From contig JBKCOM010000080.1 in NCBI GenBank assembly GCA_046309775.1, forward strand, positions 1-18,195: 18,195 bases of DNA, read 5' to 3'. The position numbers and the translations under genes are program-made. Below the pieces are notes generated by a model that was not told the DNA's origin, did not search any database, and worked only from the letters and a program-made list of their open reading frames with translations. This document shows positions 1 to 7,322 of this stretch, one piece after another; positions within the stretch are counted from its first letter, which is position 1; every line of letters begins with the position of its first letter. This DNA is from JAIXWP01 sp046309775 (GTDB taxonomy: Bacteria; Bacteroidota; Bacteroidia; Flavobacteriales_D; Sanyastnellaceae).

Positions 1-1703
1 CTCACCATTTCAACAGGCGAAGGACCTTGCTCCCAATACATGTCTTCCATGGCATTGATAATGTCGTTGTCGATGGCAAACATTTCTTCTACCCAACGCG
101 GTGGAACGGCTTGGAAGTGCAGTTTCGCACGCACCGTGATATTGCCGTCAACTCCAGTAACTGGAATGTGGAAACGAACGGCGTCTGTTCCCGTACCCTC
201 TACTCCACCGATATGGTTGAAGTTTGGATCGAGCAAGGCGGCGCCTACAATCTTGGTGGTATCATACGCACTGTGCATGGTACTAAATCCAAGAGGCACG
301 AGGCGATTGTCCTTGAGCATAGTGGCTGCGCGTTCCAACACTGTTGTCGGATTGCCATTCACGTCACCCATCACCATTTCATAAATCTGTACTTGATCTT
401 CTGCGGTAATCAAATCGTGGTGCGGTTCGTATGGAAGATCATTGCCATATACTTCAAACGGCTGTCCGGGCTGCGGTTTGCCGCTATGGAAAATGGTATT
501 TCCGTCTTCGTCCAACATTTCGAATTCGAGATATACTCTTCGTGCGGGATAACCACTGGGCAATTTGTGACCAGCAAGATTGGTGATGTTCACGGTGTAG
601 CGCGCAGTATCGCCATCTATTTCACCTTCTTCAATCTCGATGGTGGCTGTTTCGTTGTGCAATTGATCGAGCGTGCGTTGGATGACGGTATTGAAATTAT
701 CGGCAGAAGCGGTGACGCCCAATTCTTCCGCATTGTTTTTAAGTATATTCAACATGAATGTATTTCCTCCCACCAGCCAGTGTTGACCGAATGGCTGTCT
801 GCCCGGTAGGAAAGCATACCCAGAAGCGATCACAATTGGCTCTTCTAAGCGCGGCATGTGACAGCCTTGGCATTCTTTGCGTTGAGGAGTATTAGAATTG
901 AACGAAGAATTGAGCCACTCATGATACGTGGCTTGTTCGACAAACTTTTGTCCTGTAGGGTTACCGTCGAGATCAGCCGTATTGGTGAGTAGTGTGTGGC
1001 AGCCTGCGCAGGTTTCTGATTTCGCAAATTTGTGACTACCTACTGGGGTAAATCCAACGAAACTTGTCATTGCAGCTTCGAAAATGGGGAATGAAAGTTC
1101 CTCACTCACATAAGGACCCCAAATGGTATCGGTATGAAAGAAGAGATCACCACTAAAGTTTTGACCGATATTATCCATGCGCTGTTGGTGACAGGCTCCA
1201 CAATTGACACCATCCAAAGCGATAGAATCTTGGTCGAGTTGTTCCATGCTATAATTTTCCTCGCCCATCATGAGGTGAGTGTATCTGCCAGCGGGTGCGT
1301 GGCAACTTGTACATTTATTGACTAACTCTTGAGCATTACCAGGATTGATGGTAGTTTCATGCGCCACCTTTGCTCTCCACAGTGGATCTTTGGCGCTGTT
1401 TGCCATCATAGAGGCTCTCCAATCTTCGGTAGGACTGACGTGCACGCCTTCCTGAGTCATATTCGCAGTACCAACGGGATCGATGCCGTGGCAACCAGCA
1501 CATTTGCCGCTTCCGGTGAAATAACCGTTATCTCCAGTAGGCAAACCCGTGATATTGGCGGCCATACGCACCATTTCATCGTCTGTGTGGTAGCGCATTG
1601 GAGTAGGATCATTGTGACTATAAGCAGCGCTCAAAGCCACAACGCACAAGGTTCCTAGAGAGAGGAGAGAGAGTTTAGGATACTTGGTAAAAAAACGTTT
1701 CAT
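1..1703 (-). CDS. Secreted pentahaem c-type cytochrome (3' end beyond window)
   Basis: The minus-strand frame is open from an ATG at 1703-1701 to the left edge, giving 567 complete codons and no stop. A hydrophobic signal peptide lies at about residues 9-27. Five CXXCH haem-binding motifs follow: CAGCH (68-72), CTSCH (131-135), CGACH (168-172), CAGCH (232-236) and CQGCH (278-282). After the haem region, a beta-rich domain carries the motif GHKLPSGYPARR (378-389), a signature often seen in the C-terminal half of multihaem cytochrome c family proteins. It is probably a periplasmic or outer-surface electron carrier; its redox partner cannot be told from the sequence. C20 sits in LGTLC, which is a poor lipobox, so lipidation is doubtful. 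It is transcribed alone here, downstream of a TATATTTG element. The family assignment is firm. The enzymatic role, for example nitrite or hydroxylamine chemistry versus plain electron transfer, is unknown. Confidence 0.9.
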   Translation of the reverse strand, partial: MKRFFTKYPKLSLLSLGTLCVVALSAAYSHNDPTPMRYHTDDEMVRMAANITGLPTGDNGYFTGSGKCAGCHGIDPVGTANMTQEGVHVSPTEDWRASMMANSAKDPLWRAKVAHETTINPGNAQELVNKCTSCHAPAGRYTHLMMGEENYSMEQLDQDSIALDGVNCGACHQQRMDNIGQNFSGDLFFHTDTIWGPYVSEELSFPIFEAAMTSFVGFTPVGSHKFAKSETCAGCHTLLTNTADLDGNPTGQKFVEQATYHEWLNSSFNSNTPQRKECQGCHMPRLEEPIVIASGYAFLPGRQPFGQHWLVGGNTFMLNILKNNAEELGVTASADNFNTVIQRTLDQLHNETATIEIEEGEIDGDTARYTVNITNLAGHKLPSGYPARRVYLEFEMLDEDGNTIFHSGKPQPGQPFEVYGNDLPYEPHHDLITAEDQVQIYEMVMGDVNGNPTTVLERAATMLKDNRLVPLGFSTMHSAYDTTKIVGAALLDPNFNHIGGVEGTGTDAVRFHIPVTGVDGNITVRAKLHFQAVPPRWVEEMFAIDNDIINAMEDMYWEQGPSPVEMV

Positions 1704-1740
1704 AATGGTGTTTGCTCGGTTTCAAATTCCTTTGGGTGTA

Positions 1741-1748
1741 CAAATATA
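1741..1748 (-). promoter_or_regulatory. Bacteroidota -7 promoter element of the cytochrome gene
   Basis: On the minus strand this reads TATATTTG, a full match to the Bacteroidota -7 consensus TAnnTTTG. It lies 37 nt upstream of the cytochrome ATG. No clear TTG-type -33 element stands at the usual spacing, so the call rests on the -7 match and its position. Confidence 0.5.
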
Positions 1749-1789
1749 CATTTACTCCCATTAAACACCCGAACAAAGGGGAAAAAAGA

Positions 1790-1846
1790 GGGGCGAGGGG
1801 CGAGGGGCGAGAACGAGAACGGGAACGGGGGAACAGGGGAACAAGG
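1790..1846. repeat. G-rich micro-tandem array (GGGGCGA x3 plus decayed GGGAAC units)
   Basis: Three exact copies of GGGGCGA run at 1790-1796, 1797-1803 and 1804-1810. They are followed by irregular GAACGA, GAACGG and GGGGAACA-like units to about 1846. The plus strand is almost pure purine. The array lies upstream of the cytochrome promoter and no gene overlaps it convincingly. It looks like slippage-generated sequence; a regulatory function is not shown. Confidence 0.75.
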
Positions 1847-1860
1847 ATTTTTATCATTCT

Positions 1861-1908
1861 ATCCTATTATCTTATTATCCTATTATCCTATTATCTTATT
1901 ATCTTAAT
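1861..1908. repeat. Octamer tandem array ATCYTATT x6
   Basis: Six head-to-tail 8-bp units run without gaps: ATCCTATT, ATCTTATT, ATCCTATT, ATCCTATT, ATCTTATT and ATCTTAAT. Variation is almost confined to the fourth base. It directly follows the G-rich array, so one intergenic region holds two unrelated short tandem repeats of contrasting composition. Confidence 0.85.
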
Positions 1909-1921
1909 CGCATACTCACAT

Positions 1922-2045
1922 AACCCATTTACCGGATTGAATTAGGTCTATCCACGGCTTGCACCACCCCTTCGGCAAGGCTCAGGGCATGCCGAAGGGG
2001 TGGTGCGGGCCGCAGAGAAACATAATTCAATCCACTCAACGGGTT
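1922..2045. repeat. 124-bp nested palindrome, REP/MITE-like
   Basis: The core is a perfect 17-bp inverted repeat (1961-1977 against 1990-2006; left arm GCACCACCCCTTCGGCA) around a 12-nt loop. It extends to a 23-bp stem (1955-1977/1990-2012) if two G-U pairs in the plus-strand RNA are allowed. An outer pair of arms, 1922-1944 and 2023-2045, matches at 19 of 23 positions, including a perfect 11-bp block GGATTGAATTA. The core resembles the CTTCGGCAAGGCTCAG-type extragenic palindromes common in bacterial genomes. The nested, symmetrical form suggests a REP-type or miniature mobile element. It has no coding capacity and no transposase is nearby. Confidence 0.75.
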
Positions 2046-2059
2046 GTCATACTGCCATA

Positions 2060-2635
2060 CTAAATTATTCTCTTCTTTTCTTCTAAACGCTCGACTATCT
2101 GGATGAGTCGTTTGGATCTTGTTTCTGACTTCTTAGCGCCTTGGAGCCATTCGAGAACTCCTCTTCGGTAGGATTTGGACAAGGTCTGCCAATTTGCTAA
2201 CGCCGTTGGAGATGCGTTTAACAGATTCATTAAATCTTCGGGCTCTTCGAGTGCATCCACTTTTTCCAGTGCATTCCATGTTCCCGACTCCTTGGCTAGC
2301 TCAATCATTCTTCGACCGGATTCATGAATAAGGCCCAACTTTTCTAGCCTCGCTATTTTGTTTTTATTTACCTGGCTCCAATTGGACTTGGGGTTTCTTT
2401 TAGAAAATAAAACATAATAACTTTCAGCATCACGTTTATTGGGCACGCTGTCTATCCAGCCAAAACAAAGGGCCTGATCTACGGCTTCTGAATAATAAAC
2501 GGAGGCCACTTTTGAATCTTTCTTGTAAATAATCAACCATACCGATTGATCAGAGTCATAATTTTTCTCCAACCATTTCCGCCAATCCTCTTCCGACTCC
2601 GCACGAATACAATTCAGGTTTTTGTGTACTTCCAT
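2060..2635 (-). CDS. YdeI/OmpD-associated (OmdA) family protein
   Basis: This encodes a 191-aa cytosolic protein without a signal peptide. The hallmark motifs of the YdeI/OmdA family are present: a VWL-KK strand near residues 32-39, EAVDQALCFGWIDS (50-63), LFSKRNPKSNWS (76-87) immediately followed by VNKNKIARLEKLGLI (89-103), and a basic YRRGVLEWL-AKK-ETR tail (157-173). Family members have been linked to peptide or bacteriocin resistance in some enterobacteria, but the biochemical activity is not established and no role is claimed here. The ATG at 2635 is chosen. An in-frame TTG at 2659 would add eight residues encoded by the tandem heptamer array. The gene follows the barrel gene on the same strand across a 106-nt spacer. 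Confidence 0.88.
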   Translation of the reverse strand: MEVHKNLNCIRAESEEDWRKWLEKNYDSDQSVWLIIYKKDSKVASVYYSEAVDQALCFGWIDSVPNKRDAESYYVLFSKRNPKSNWSQVNKNKIARLEKLGLIHESGRRMIELAKESGTWNALEKVDALEEPEDLMNLLNASPTALANWQTLSKSYRRGVLEWLQGAKKSETRSKRLIQIVERLEEKKRII

Positions 2636-2644
2636 AGAAGAAAA

Positions 2645-2735
2645 ATTCGCAATTCGCAATTCACAATTTATAATTCACAATACACAATCCCGAATTTCGA
2701 ATTCCGAATTCAGAATTCCGAATTCAGAATTCAGA
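2645..2735. repeat. Heptamer tandem array ATTCNNA x13
   Basis: Thirteen gap-free 7-bp units of the form ATTCNNA run from 2645 to 2735. The left units are mostly ATTCGCA or ATTCACA and the right ones ATTCCGA or ATTCAGA. Unit junctions on the right create five overlapping-register GAATTC palindromes at 2699, 2706, 2713, 2720 and 2727. The array fills nearly the whole spacer between two same-strand genes. It ends 6 bp from the stop codon of the upstream gene and starts 9 bp from the start codon of the downstream gene. Confidence 0.9.
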
Positions 2736-2741
2736 ATTGCT

Positions 2742-3680
2742 TTACAACGTAAACGTCGCCATGAGCCAGGAGTTCCAGCCTCGCTCGCTGTATTCGAAGT
2801 AGCCCATCTCGTCGTTGCTCAAGCCAAAACTAACATCGAAGGAATAAAGATCTTTGATGAAAAACTCCACTCCCAAAGCTGAATAGCCACCAAAACCAAC
2901 TCTTGTGGGTGCGTTATCTAAAGTAAGCGGCGCTTGATTGGGGTTTTGGGCACCCAAGATCAAATCGTAGGTGGTCTCTCCTATTCTGAGTTGATTGCGT
3001 TCAAACTGAGTTCCGAGCATGCTTCCTCCAATTTGCCAGTAGAAATTAGACATTTCATTTATCATAAACCCGGCGCGGTAGCCAAGTGAAACATTGAATC
3101 TTTGCTCTTGACCGACGATATCAAAAGTGCGAACATCCTGCTGCGCGTTGAGCTGAGCGCCAGTTCCAATAAACCGTAGCGTGAAAACATCAACCGTTCG
3201 AACGCGCATGGCGTTTAGATTGAACACTAATGCATGATCCTTTCCCCAGTTATACTTCATTTGCATGCCAATCATCAAGGCAGGGGTATATCGCATGTTT
3301 ACTGGATAACTATCAAAGGGCACTTCAACACCTGTTGCTTGAAATTCATTCACAATTCGTTGATAATCCAATGTGAAAAAATTGGGGTCCAATCGTTCGG
3401 CTATGGTGAAGCACTGAACTCCGTCTGCCCTTCCTAAATCTCCGAATACGCAGGTGCCATTATATATATTCGCCGTCTTCTTCGAAGCAAAATAAGAACC
3501 CAGATTGATACCAAAACTGAAGCCTCTATATTTATCTTCTTCCTCCTCCTCTTCTTCTTCATCATTGTCCGATACAGAAATCTTTTGCATCGGCATGGCA
3601 TTATCAAATCCAATTTGAGCATTGGCGCCGCTTATTGAACCAATAATCAAAGCTATGGCAAGTAGATATTTTTTTCTCAT
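2742..3680 (-). CDS. Predicted outer-membrane beta-barrel protein with poly-Glu segment
   Basis: This encodes a 312-aa exported protein. The ATG at 3680 opens a typical signal peptide (MRKKYLLAIALIIGSISGANA, residues 1-21), so it is preferred over the ATG at 3719, which would add 13 residues. The mature N-terminus carries an acidic stretch, DND followed by eight Glu (41-48) and Asp. The rest alternates polar and hydrophobic residues as in amphipathic beta-strands (for example residues 53-65, 137-160, 205-225 and 280-312). It ends WLMATFTL, a C-terminal beta-signal like those of outer-membrane barrels. No specific family is recognised; a porin-like or OmpW/PorT-like barrel are both possible. 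The gene is divergent from the exonuclease gene. Confidence 0.75.
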   Translation of the reverse strand: MRKKYLLAIALIIGSISGANAQIGFDNAMPMQKISVSDNDEEEEEEEEDKYRGFSFGINLGSYFASKKTANIYNGTCVFGDLGRADGVQCFTIAERLDPNFFTLDYQRIVNEFQATGVEVPFDSYPVNMRYTPALMIGMQMKYNWGKDHALVFNLNAMRVRTVDVFTLRFIGTGAQLNAQQDVRTFDIVGQEQRFNVSLGYRAGFMINEMSNFYWQIGGSMLGTQFERNQLRIGETTYDLILGAQNPNQAPLTLDNAPTRVGFGGYSALGVEFFIKDLYSFDVSFGLSNDEMGYFEYSERGWNSWLMATFTL

Positions 3681-3685
3681 AGGTT

Positions 3686-3693
3686 CAAAAATA
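3686..3693 (-). promoter_or_regulatory. -7 promoter element of the barrel gene (near-leaderless)
   Basis: The minus strand reads TATTTTTG, matching TAnnTTTG, only 5 nt before the ATG at 3680. If used, transcription would start at or within a few bases of the start codon. No convincing -33 TTG is visible. Confidence 0.4.
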
Positions 3694-3723
3694 CAAAACA
3701 CCGCCAATACATAAATCATAAAT

Positions 3724-3731
3724 TATCTTTG
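3724..3731 (+). promoter_or_regulatory. -7 promoter element of the exonuclease gene (near-leaderless)
   Basis: The plus strand reads TATCTTTG, matching TAnnTTTG, 4 nt before the ATG at 3736. Like the divergent element at 3686-3693, it predicts a leaderless or nearly leaderless transcript. No clear -33 element is visible. Confidence 0.4.
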
Positions 3732-3735
3732 TAAC

Positions 3736-5109
3736 ATGCGTTTTGCTATTGCCGACATAGAAACCACGGGAAGTCATGCCTCTGCGAGCAGCATTATTGA
3801 AATCGGAATTTGCGTGATAGAAGATGGAAAAGTGGTGAAAGAGTTTCAATCGCTGATTCAACCTCACCAATACTTACCTCATTTCATAACTGCACTCACG
3901 GGAATTACCGATCAAATGCTCGAAGGCATGCCTACATTCGGAGACGTGGCCACTGAGTTGATAGACATCTTTAACGACAGTATTTTCGTCGCGCACAATG
4001 TAAATTTCGATTATAGTTTCTTTAAAGCAGAATTTGAAAATCTCGGCTTCGCTTTCAATCCGCCGAGATTGTGCACTGTGAAATTGGCACGCAAAGCCTT
4101 CCCCGGCTATAAATCATATGGCTTGGGAAACATCACCAAGACCTTGGGAATAGTAAATGAAGCGCCACACCGAGCATTGGGTGATGCGCGCGCCACGGCG
4201 GTATTGTTCGGCCTTGCCATGGCGCAACTAGAGGAATCGGTTTGGAGAAAAATGCTTGCGCGAAATACGGCAGAAAACTTTTTACCCACCCATATTTCTA
4301 GAGAAGAATACGACAAGCTCCCCGAACGCACAGGCGTCTATTACTTTTTAAATGAACAAGGAAAACCTATTTACATCGGTAAAGCAAAAAATATTAAAAA
4401 GCGCGTTCGTTCGCACTTTGCGGGCCCTCTAGAATCCGAAAAAACACAAAGTTTTATTCGAGAAATTCATCGTATTGACTTTAAAGAAACAGCACAAGAA
4501 TTAATTGCGCTACTTTGGGAAGATGCCGAAATTCGCAAGCATTGGCCTCGTCATAATCGCGCGCAAAAGTCGAGAGTGAAGAGGTACAATATTTTTCAAT
4601 ATGAAGATCAAAAAGGATACATTCGGCTTGCCTCAAGAGAAGGTGGAGCTGCTATAGATGCGATTGTGTCTTTCACTTCTTCTTACCAATGTCGCTCATG
4701 GCTGATAGAGTTTGCCGAACGTTTTCAAATTGATTTACGCCTTCTCAATATTGACACTGGACTTCATGAAAATGATATCCCATCAAAGGAAGAACACAAT
4801 CATTCCATTCTTGAGGCGATAGACAACGTTATTCAAGAACGTAAGAATTACATTCTAATTAATTACGCAGTCGCATCTTATGAACGTTCATTTATTCTCA
4901 TAGAAAAAGGCGTCTTCAGGGGTTTTGGTATTATCCCTTACGACGCCTCTTTCAATTCTATTGAAGACTTTGAACCTTATCTCGAACGATTGCCCATTAC
5001 TGAAGTCAATCAGTCTATTGCTCTGTCTCTATTAGAAAATTCACGTGGTTGGAAGGTTATTGAAATGCCTTCACATATTGAATCTTCAATTACATTTTCA
5101 CAATTTTAA
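3736..5109 (+). CDS. DnaQ-like 3'-5' exonuclease fused to a GIY-YIG endonuclease domain
   Basis: This encodes a 457-aa cytosolic protein. The N-terminal DEDDh exonuclease domain (about 1-165) has all catalytic residues in place: D7 and E9 in ADIETTG, D92 in HNVNFD, and H145 and D150 in HRALGD. A UvrC/Cho-type GIY-YIG domain follows (about 196-275): GVYYF (200-204), IYIGKAKNIKKRVRSHF with Y213, G215 and R223, and a UvrC-like ALLWEDAEIRKHWPRHN block with candidate catalytic E262. The remaining residues (about 280-457) match no domain I recognise. The fusion is a known type in bacteria, usually annotated as an exonuclease domain-containing protein, and suggests DNA repair by incision plus end trimming. 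The start is set by the exonuclease motif beginning at residue 3. The 3' end overlaps the convergent OmpA gene by 20 bp. Confidence 0.93.
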   Translation: MRFAIADIETTGSHASASSIIEIGICVIEDGKVVKEFQSLIQPHQYLPHFITALTGITDQMLEGMPTFGDVATELIDIFNDSIFVAHNVNFDYSFFKAEFENLGFAFNPPRLCTVKLARKAFPGYKSYGLGNITKTLGIVNEAPHRALGDARATAVLFGLAMAQLEESVWRKMLARNTAENFLPTHISREEYDKLPERTGVYYFLNEQGKPIYIGKAKNIKKRVRSHFAGPLESEKTQSFIREIHRIDFKETAQELIALLWEDAEIRKHWPRHNRAQKSRVKRYNIFQYEDQKGYIRLASREGGAAIDAIVSFTSSYQCRSWLIEFAERFQIDLRLLNIDTGLHENDIPSKEEHNHSILEAIDNVIQERKNYILINYAVASYERSFILIEKGVFRGFGIIPYDASFNSIEDFEPYLERLPITEVNQSIALSLLENSRGWKVIEMPSHIESSITFSQF

Positions 5110-7309
5110 AGATCGTTCTGCGATTCATTTGGTGTTGTTCTTCACTACATGTGGACTTCTTATTGCCTTCACATTCGCAATCGTTCACCAACTCCGATTC
5201 ACCGTATCCCTTTCCGTAAATACGAGTCTTATCAACGCCTTTGCTGATGATATAAGCAGCGCCGGACTTAGCCCTGCGATCAGAGAGCTTTTCATTATAT
5301 GACTTCGAGGCGCGGCAGTCGGTGTGCGAACCTAATTCAATCACCATGTTTGGATACTCTTGCATCACGGCTACAATTTTATCCAATTCAACGGCAGCAT
5401 CTGGACGAATGAAATCTTTGTCCTTATCAAAATAAATTGGATTAATCGCTACCATTTTACCCAAATCACCTCCTACTTCCAATTTATTCATATCCACACG
5501 GAATTCAATATTCTTGCCCTTCATTACTGTTCCAGGTAGGCGCTTCATTTCATTAAGGTAGCCTTCTTTTTCCACGTTGATTACATATTCATAAGAATCA
5601 CCTACTTTCATTCCTTCGACTGCCTTAGATAAGTTCCCATTTGCGTCTGTTGTAAACTCTCCAAACGCTCCTGGTGTTCCTGCCTTCACCACTTTCACTT
5701 TCGCGCCTTCTATAGGCTTTCCAGTTGCTTTATCCAATACCAAACCTACGACTTGTAAACCTGGATCTACATCCAACTTCAAGTCCTTTTTCATGATACT
5801 GTTATTCGGATTCAATGACTGCGTATTGAAACGCTGCAAGTCATCATAATAGTCTGTTCTCTTTCCCTCCAAAGAATAATCTTGTCCGGGCTCTACATTA
5901 AAAACATAAGCACCATCTGCACCAGTTTCAATTGTTTTAACAACAGTACCCGATTTATCATAAAGCGCAATGGTCGCGTTGGCGAGAGGCAAACCCGTTG
6001 ATTTATCATAGGCAATGCCTTCTACACGATATCCAGGCTTTATTGGAGTGATAACTTTTACAGAATAAATATCATCGCTTCCTTTTCCACCAGCTCTATT
6101 CGACGACACGTATCCATAATTTTGTTCTTGATCCAAGATGAACGCGAAATCATCAGCGGCTGAATTGAGCGGCGTTCCCAAATTAAAGGGTGCAGAAAAT
6201 CCATCACCTTGTGCGCTCGCTGCAAACACATCCAATCCTCCTAAACCTGCAAGTCCATTGCTTGAGAAAAAGAGCATACCAGTGGAATGAATAAATGGAA
6301 ACATTTCATTTCCCTCAGTATTGATGCTTGTTCCCAAGTTAATTGGTGTTCCATAAGAACCATCATCATTTACAGCCACTTTCCAAATATCTGTTCCACC
6401 AATGCCTCCGGGCATATCACTCACAAAGTAAAGTGTTTTACCATCAGCGCTCAATGCTGGGTGACCAACACTGTATTCATCGCTGTTGTAATTAAAATTC
6501 TCTTCCTCCGACCAATTCTCTCCATCATTCTTACACCTGAAGATTTTCAAATTATTCACTCCCGCTGCGTCCTTTCCAAATTTCTTTTGAAAATAGTTGT
6601 TTCTTGTAAAATACATCGTCTTGCCATCTGCACTAAAAGTCGTCGGTCCTTCATGGTAGCGTGTATTGAGCTTTTTTCTAAAATTATTAGACTCAATAAT
6701 TTGTTGATCTCCGTCTTTCTTGCCTGAGTAGACATTTAAGAAAGGTTCGTTGTTCCAAGAGTGCACGCGACGAACGCTATTGCCAGATCGACCAGAAGTC
6801 GCAAACACAATTTTGTCATTGTAATATGCGGTACCAAAGTCTGCATACGAGGTATTCACGTCCAAATTTTTCAACTCATACCTTGGCTCTTCACTTCTAA
6901 TTTTCAAAATAGCTTCACGATTGGCAGAATAGTTTTGAGATCTTAAATCATCTTTATTCTCTCTTGAAAATTCCTGCATCACACGATCACTTTCGTCCCA
7001 CTTTCCCACCCAGCGGAGACATTGAGCGTAGTTGTATTTTTCTTCAGCATTCGCTTTTCCTTCGCTGTAACGCTTGGAGTACCAAGGTTCTGCTGAGGTT
7101 AGATCGCCCATCTTATAATAGGAGTCGGCCAAATTATTAATGTCATCATCTGATGCCAGATTTTGATCGGCCAAACTCTTGTAGGCTTGCGCGGCTGATG
7201 CATAAGCCAAATCACGATAATAGCGATTCGCTCTGCTTTGCTTAGCCGTCTGGGAATGCGCAGCACCACCTATCCCAATCAATAATATGAATATGATAAT
7301 CCTTTTCAT
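5090..7309 (-). CDS. PorE-like OmpA family protein (TPR, beta-propeller, two CRDs, OmpA domain)
   Basis: This encodes a 739-aa exported protein with an Sec signal peptide (1-20, ending AHSQ). Domains in order are: TPR-like helices (about 24-135); PD40/WD40-like propeller blades (about 150-420), with repeats such as TTFSADGKTMYFTR (223-236), PALSADGKTLYFVSD (284-298) and DIYSVKV (413-419); two carboxypeptidase-regulatory-like domains (about 427-485 and 518-585); and an OmpA_C peptidoglycan-binding domain (about 620-739), with D664 in SHTDCR and LSDRRAKS around R678/R679. This order matches PorE, the T9SS-associated peptidoglycan-binding protein. PorE is a lipoprotein, but this protein lacks a lipobox cysteine, so it is called PorE-like only. 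The OmpA part has four cysteines (665, 711, 713, 721). It is the last gene of the adhesin block, 13 nt after the PorP/SprF-like gene. Confidence 0.9.
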   Translation of the reverse strand: MKRIIIFILLIGIGGAAHSQTAKQSRANRYYRDLAYASAAQAYKSLADQNLASDDDINNLADSYYKMGDLTSAEPWYSKRYSEGKANAEEKYNYAQCLRWVGKWDESDRVMQEFSRENKDDLRSQNYSANREAILKIRSEEPRYELKNLDVNTSYADFGTAYYNDKIVFATSGRSGNSVRRVHSWNNEPFLNVYSGKKDGDQQIIESNNFRKKLNTRYHEGPTTFSADGKTMYFTRNNYFQKKFGKDAAGVNNLKIFRCKNDGENWSEEENFNYNSDEYSVGHPALSADGKTLYFVSDMPGGIGGTDIWKVAVNDDGSYGTPINLGTSINTEGNEMFPFIHSTGMLFFSSNGLAGLGGLDVFAASAQGDGFSAPFNLGTPLNSAADDFAFILDQEQNYGYVSSNRAGGKGSDDIYSVKVITPIKPGYRVEGIAYDKSTGLPLANATIALYDKSGTVVKTIETGADGAYVFNVEPGQDYSLEGKRTDYYDDLQRFNTQSLNPNNSIMKKDLKLDVDPGLQVVGLVLDKATGKPIEGAKVKVVKAGTPGAFGEFTTDANGNLSKAVEGMKVGDSYEYVINVEKEGYLNEMKRLPGTVMKGKNIEFRVDMNKLEVGGDLGKMVAINPIYFDKDKDFIRPDAAVELDKIVAVMQEYPNMVIELGSHTDCRASKSYNEKLSDRRAKSGAAYIISKGVDKTRIYGKGYGESELVNDCECEGNKKSTCSEEQHQMNRRTIFKIVKM

Positions 7310-7322
7310 AGTCCAAAAAAAA

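Noticed and set aside
27..809. Plus-strand open frame of 260 codons at the left edge
   Set aside because: The minus strand here encodes a continuous five-haem cytochrome with clear motifs. The plus-strand frame has no recognisable domain.
1955..2012. Rho-independent terminator for the ydeI-like gene
   Set aside because: The stem is strong, but neither exit side has a run of T. The framing outer inverted repeats fit a REP/MITE-type element better, though some terminator effect cannot be excluded.
2636..2659. TTG start at 2659 for the ydeI-like gene
   Set aside because: It would add eight residues encoded by the heptamer array. The ATG at 2635 gives a normal family N-terminus.
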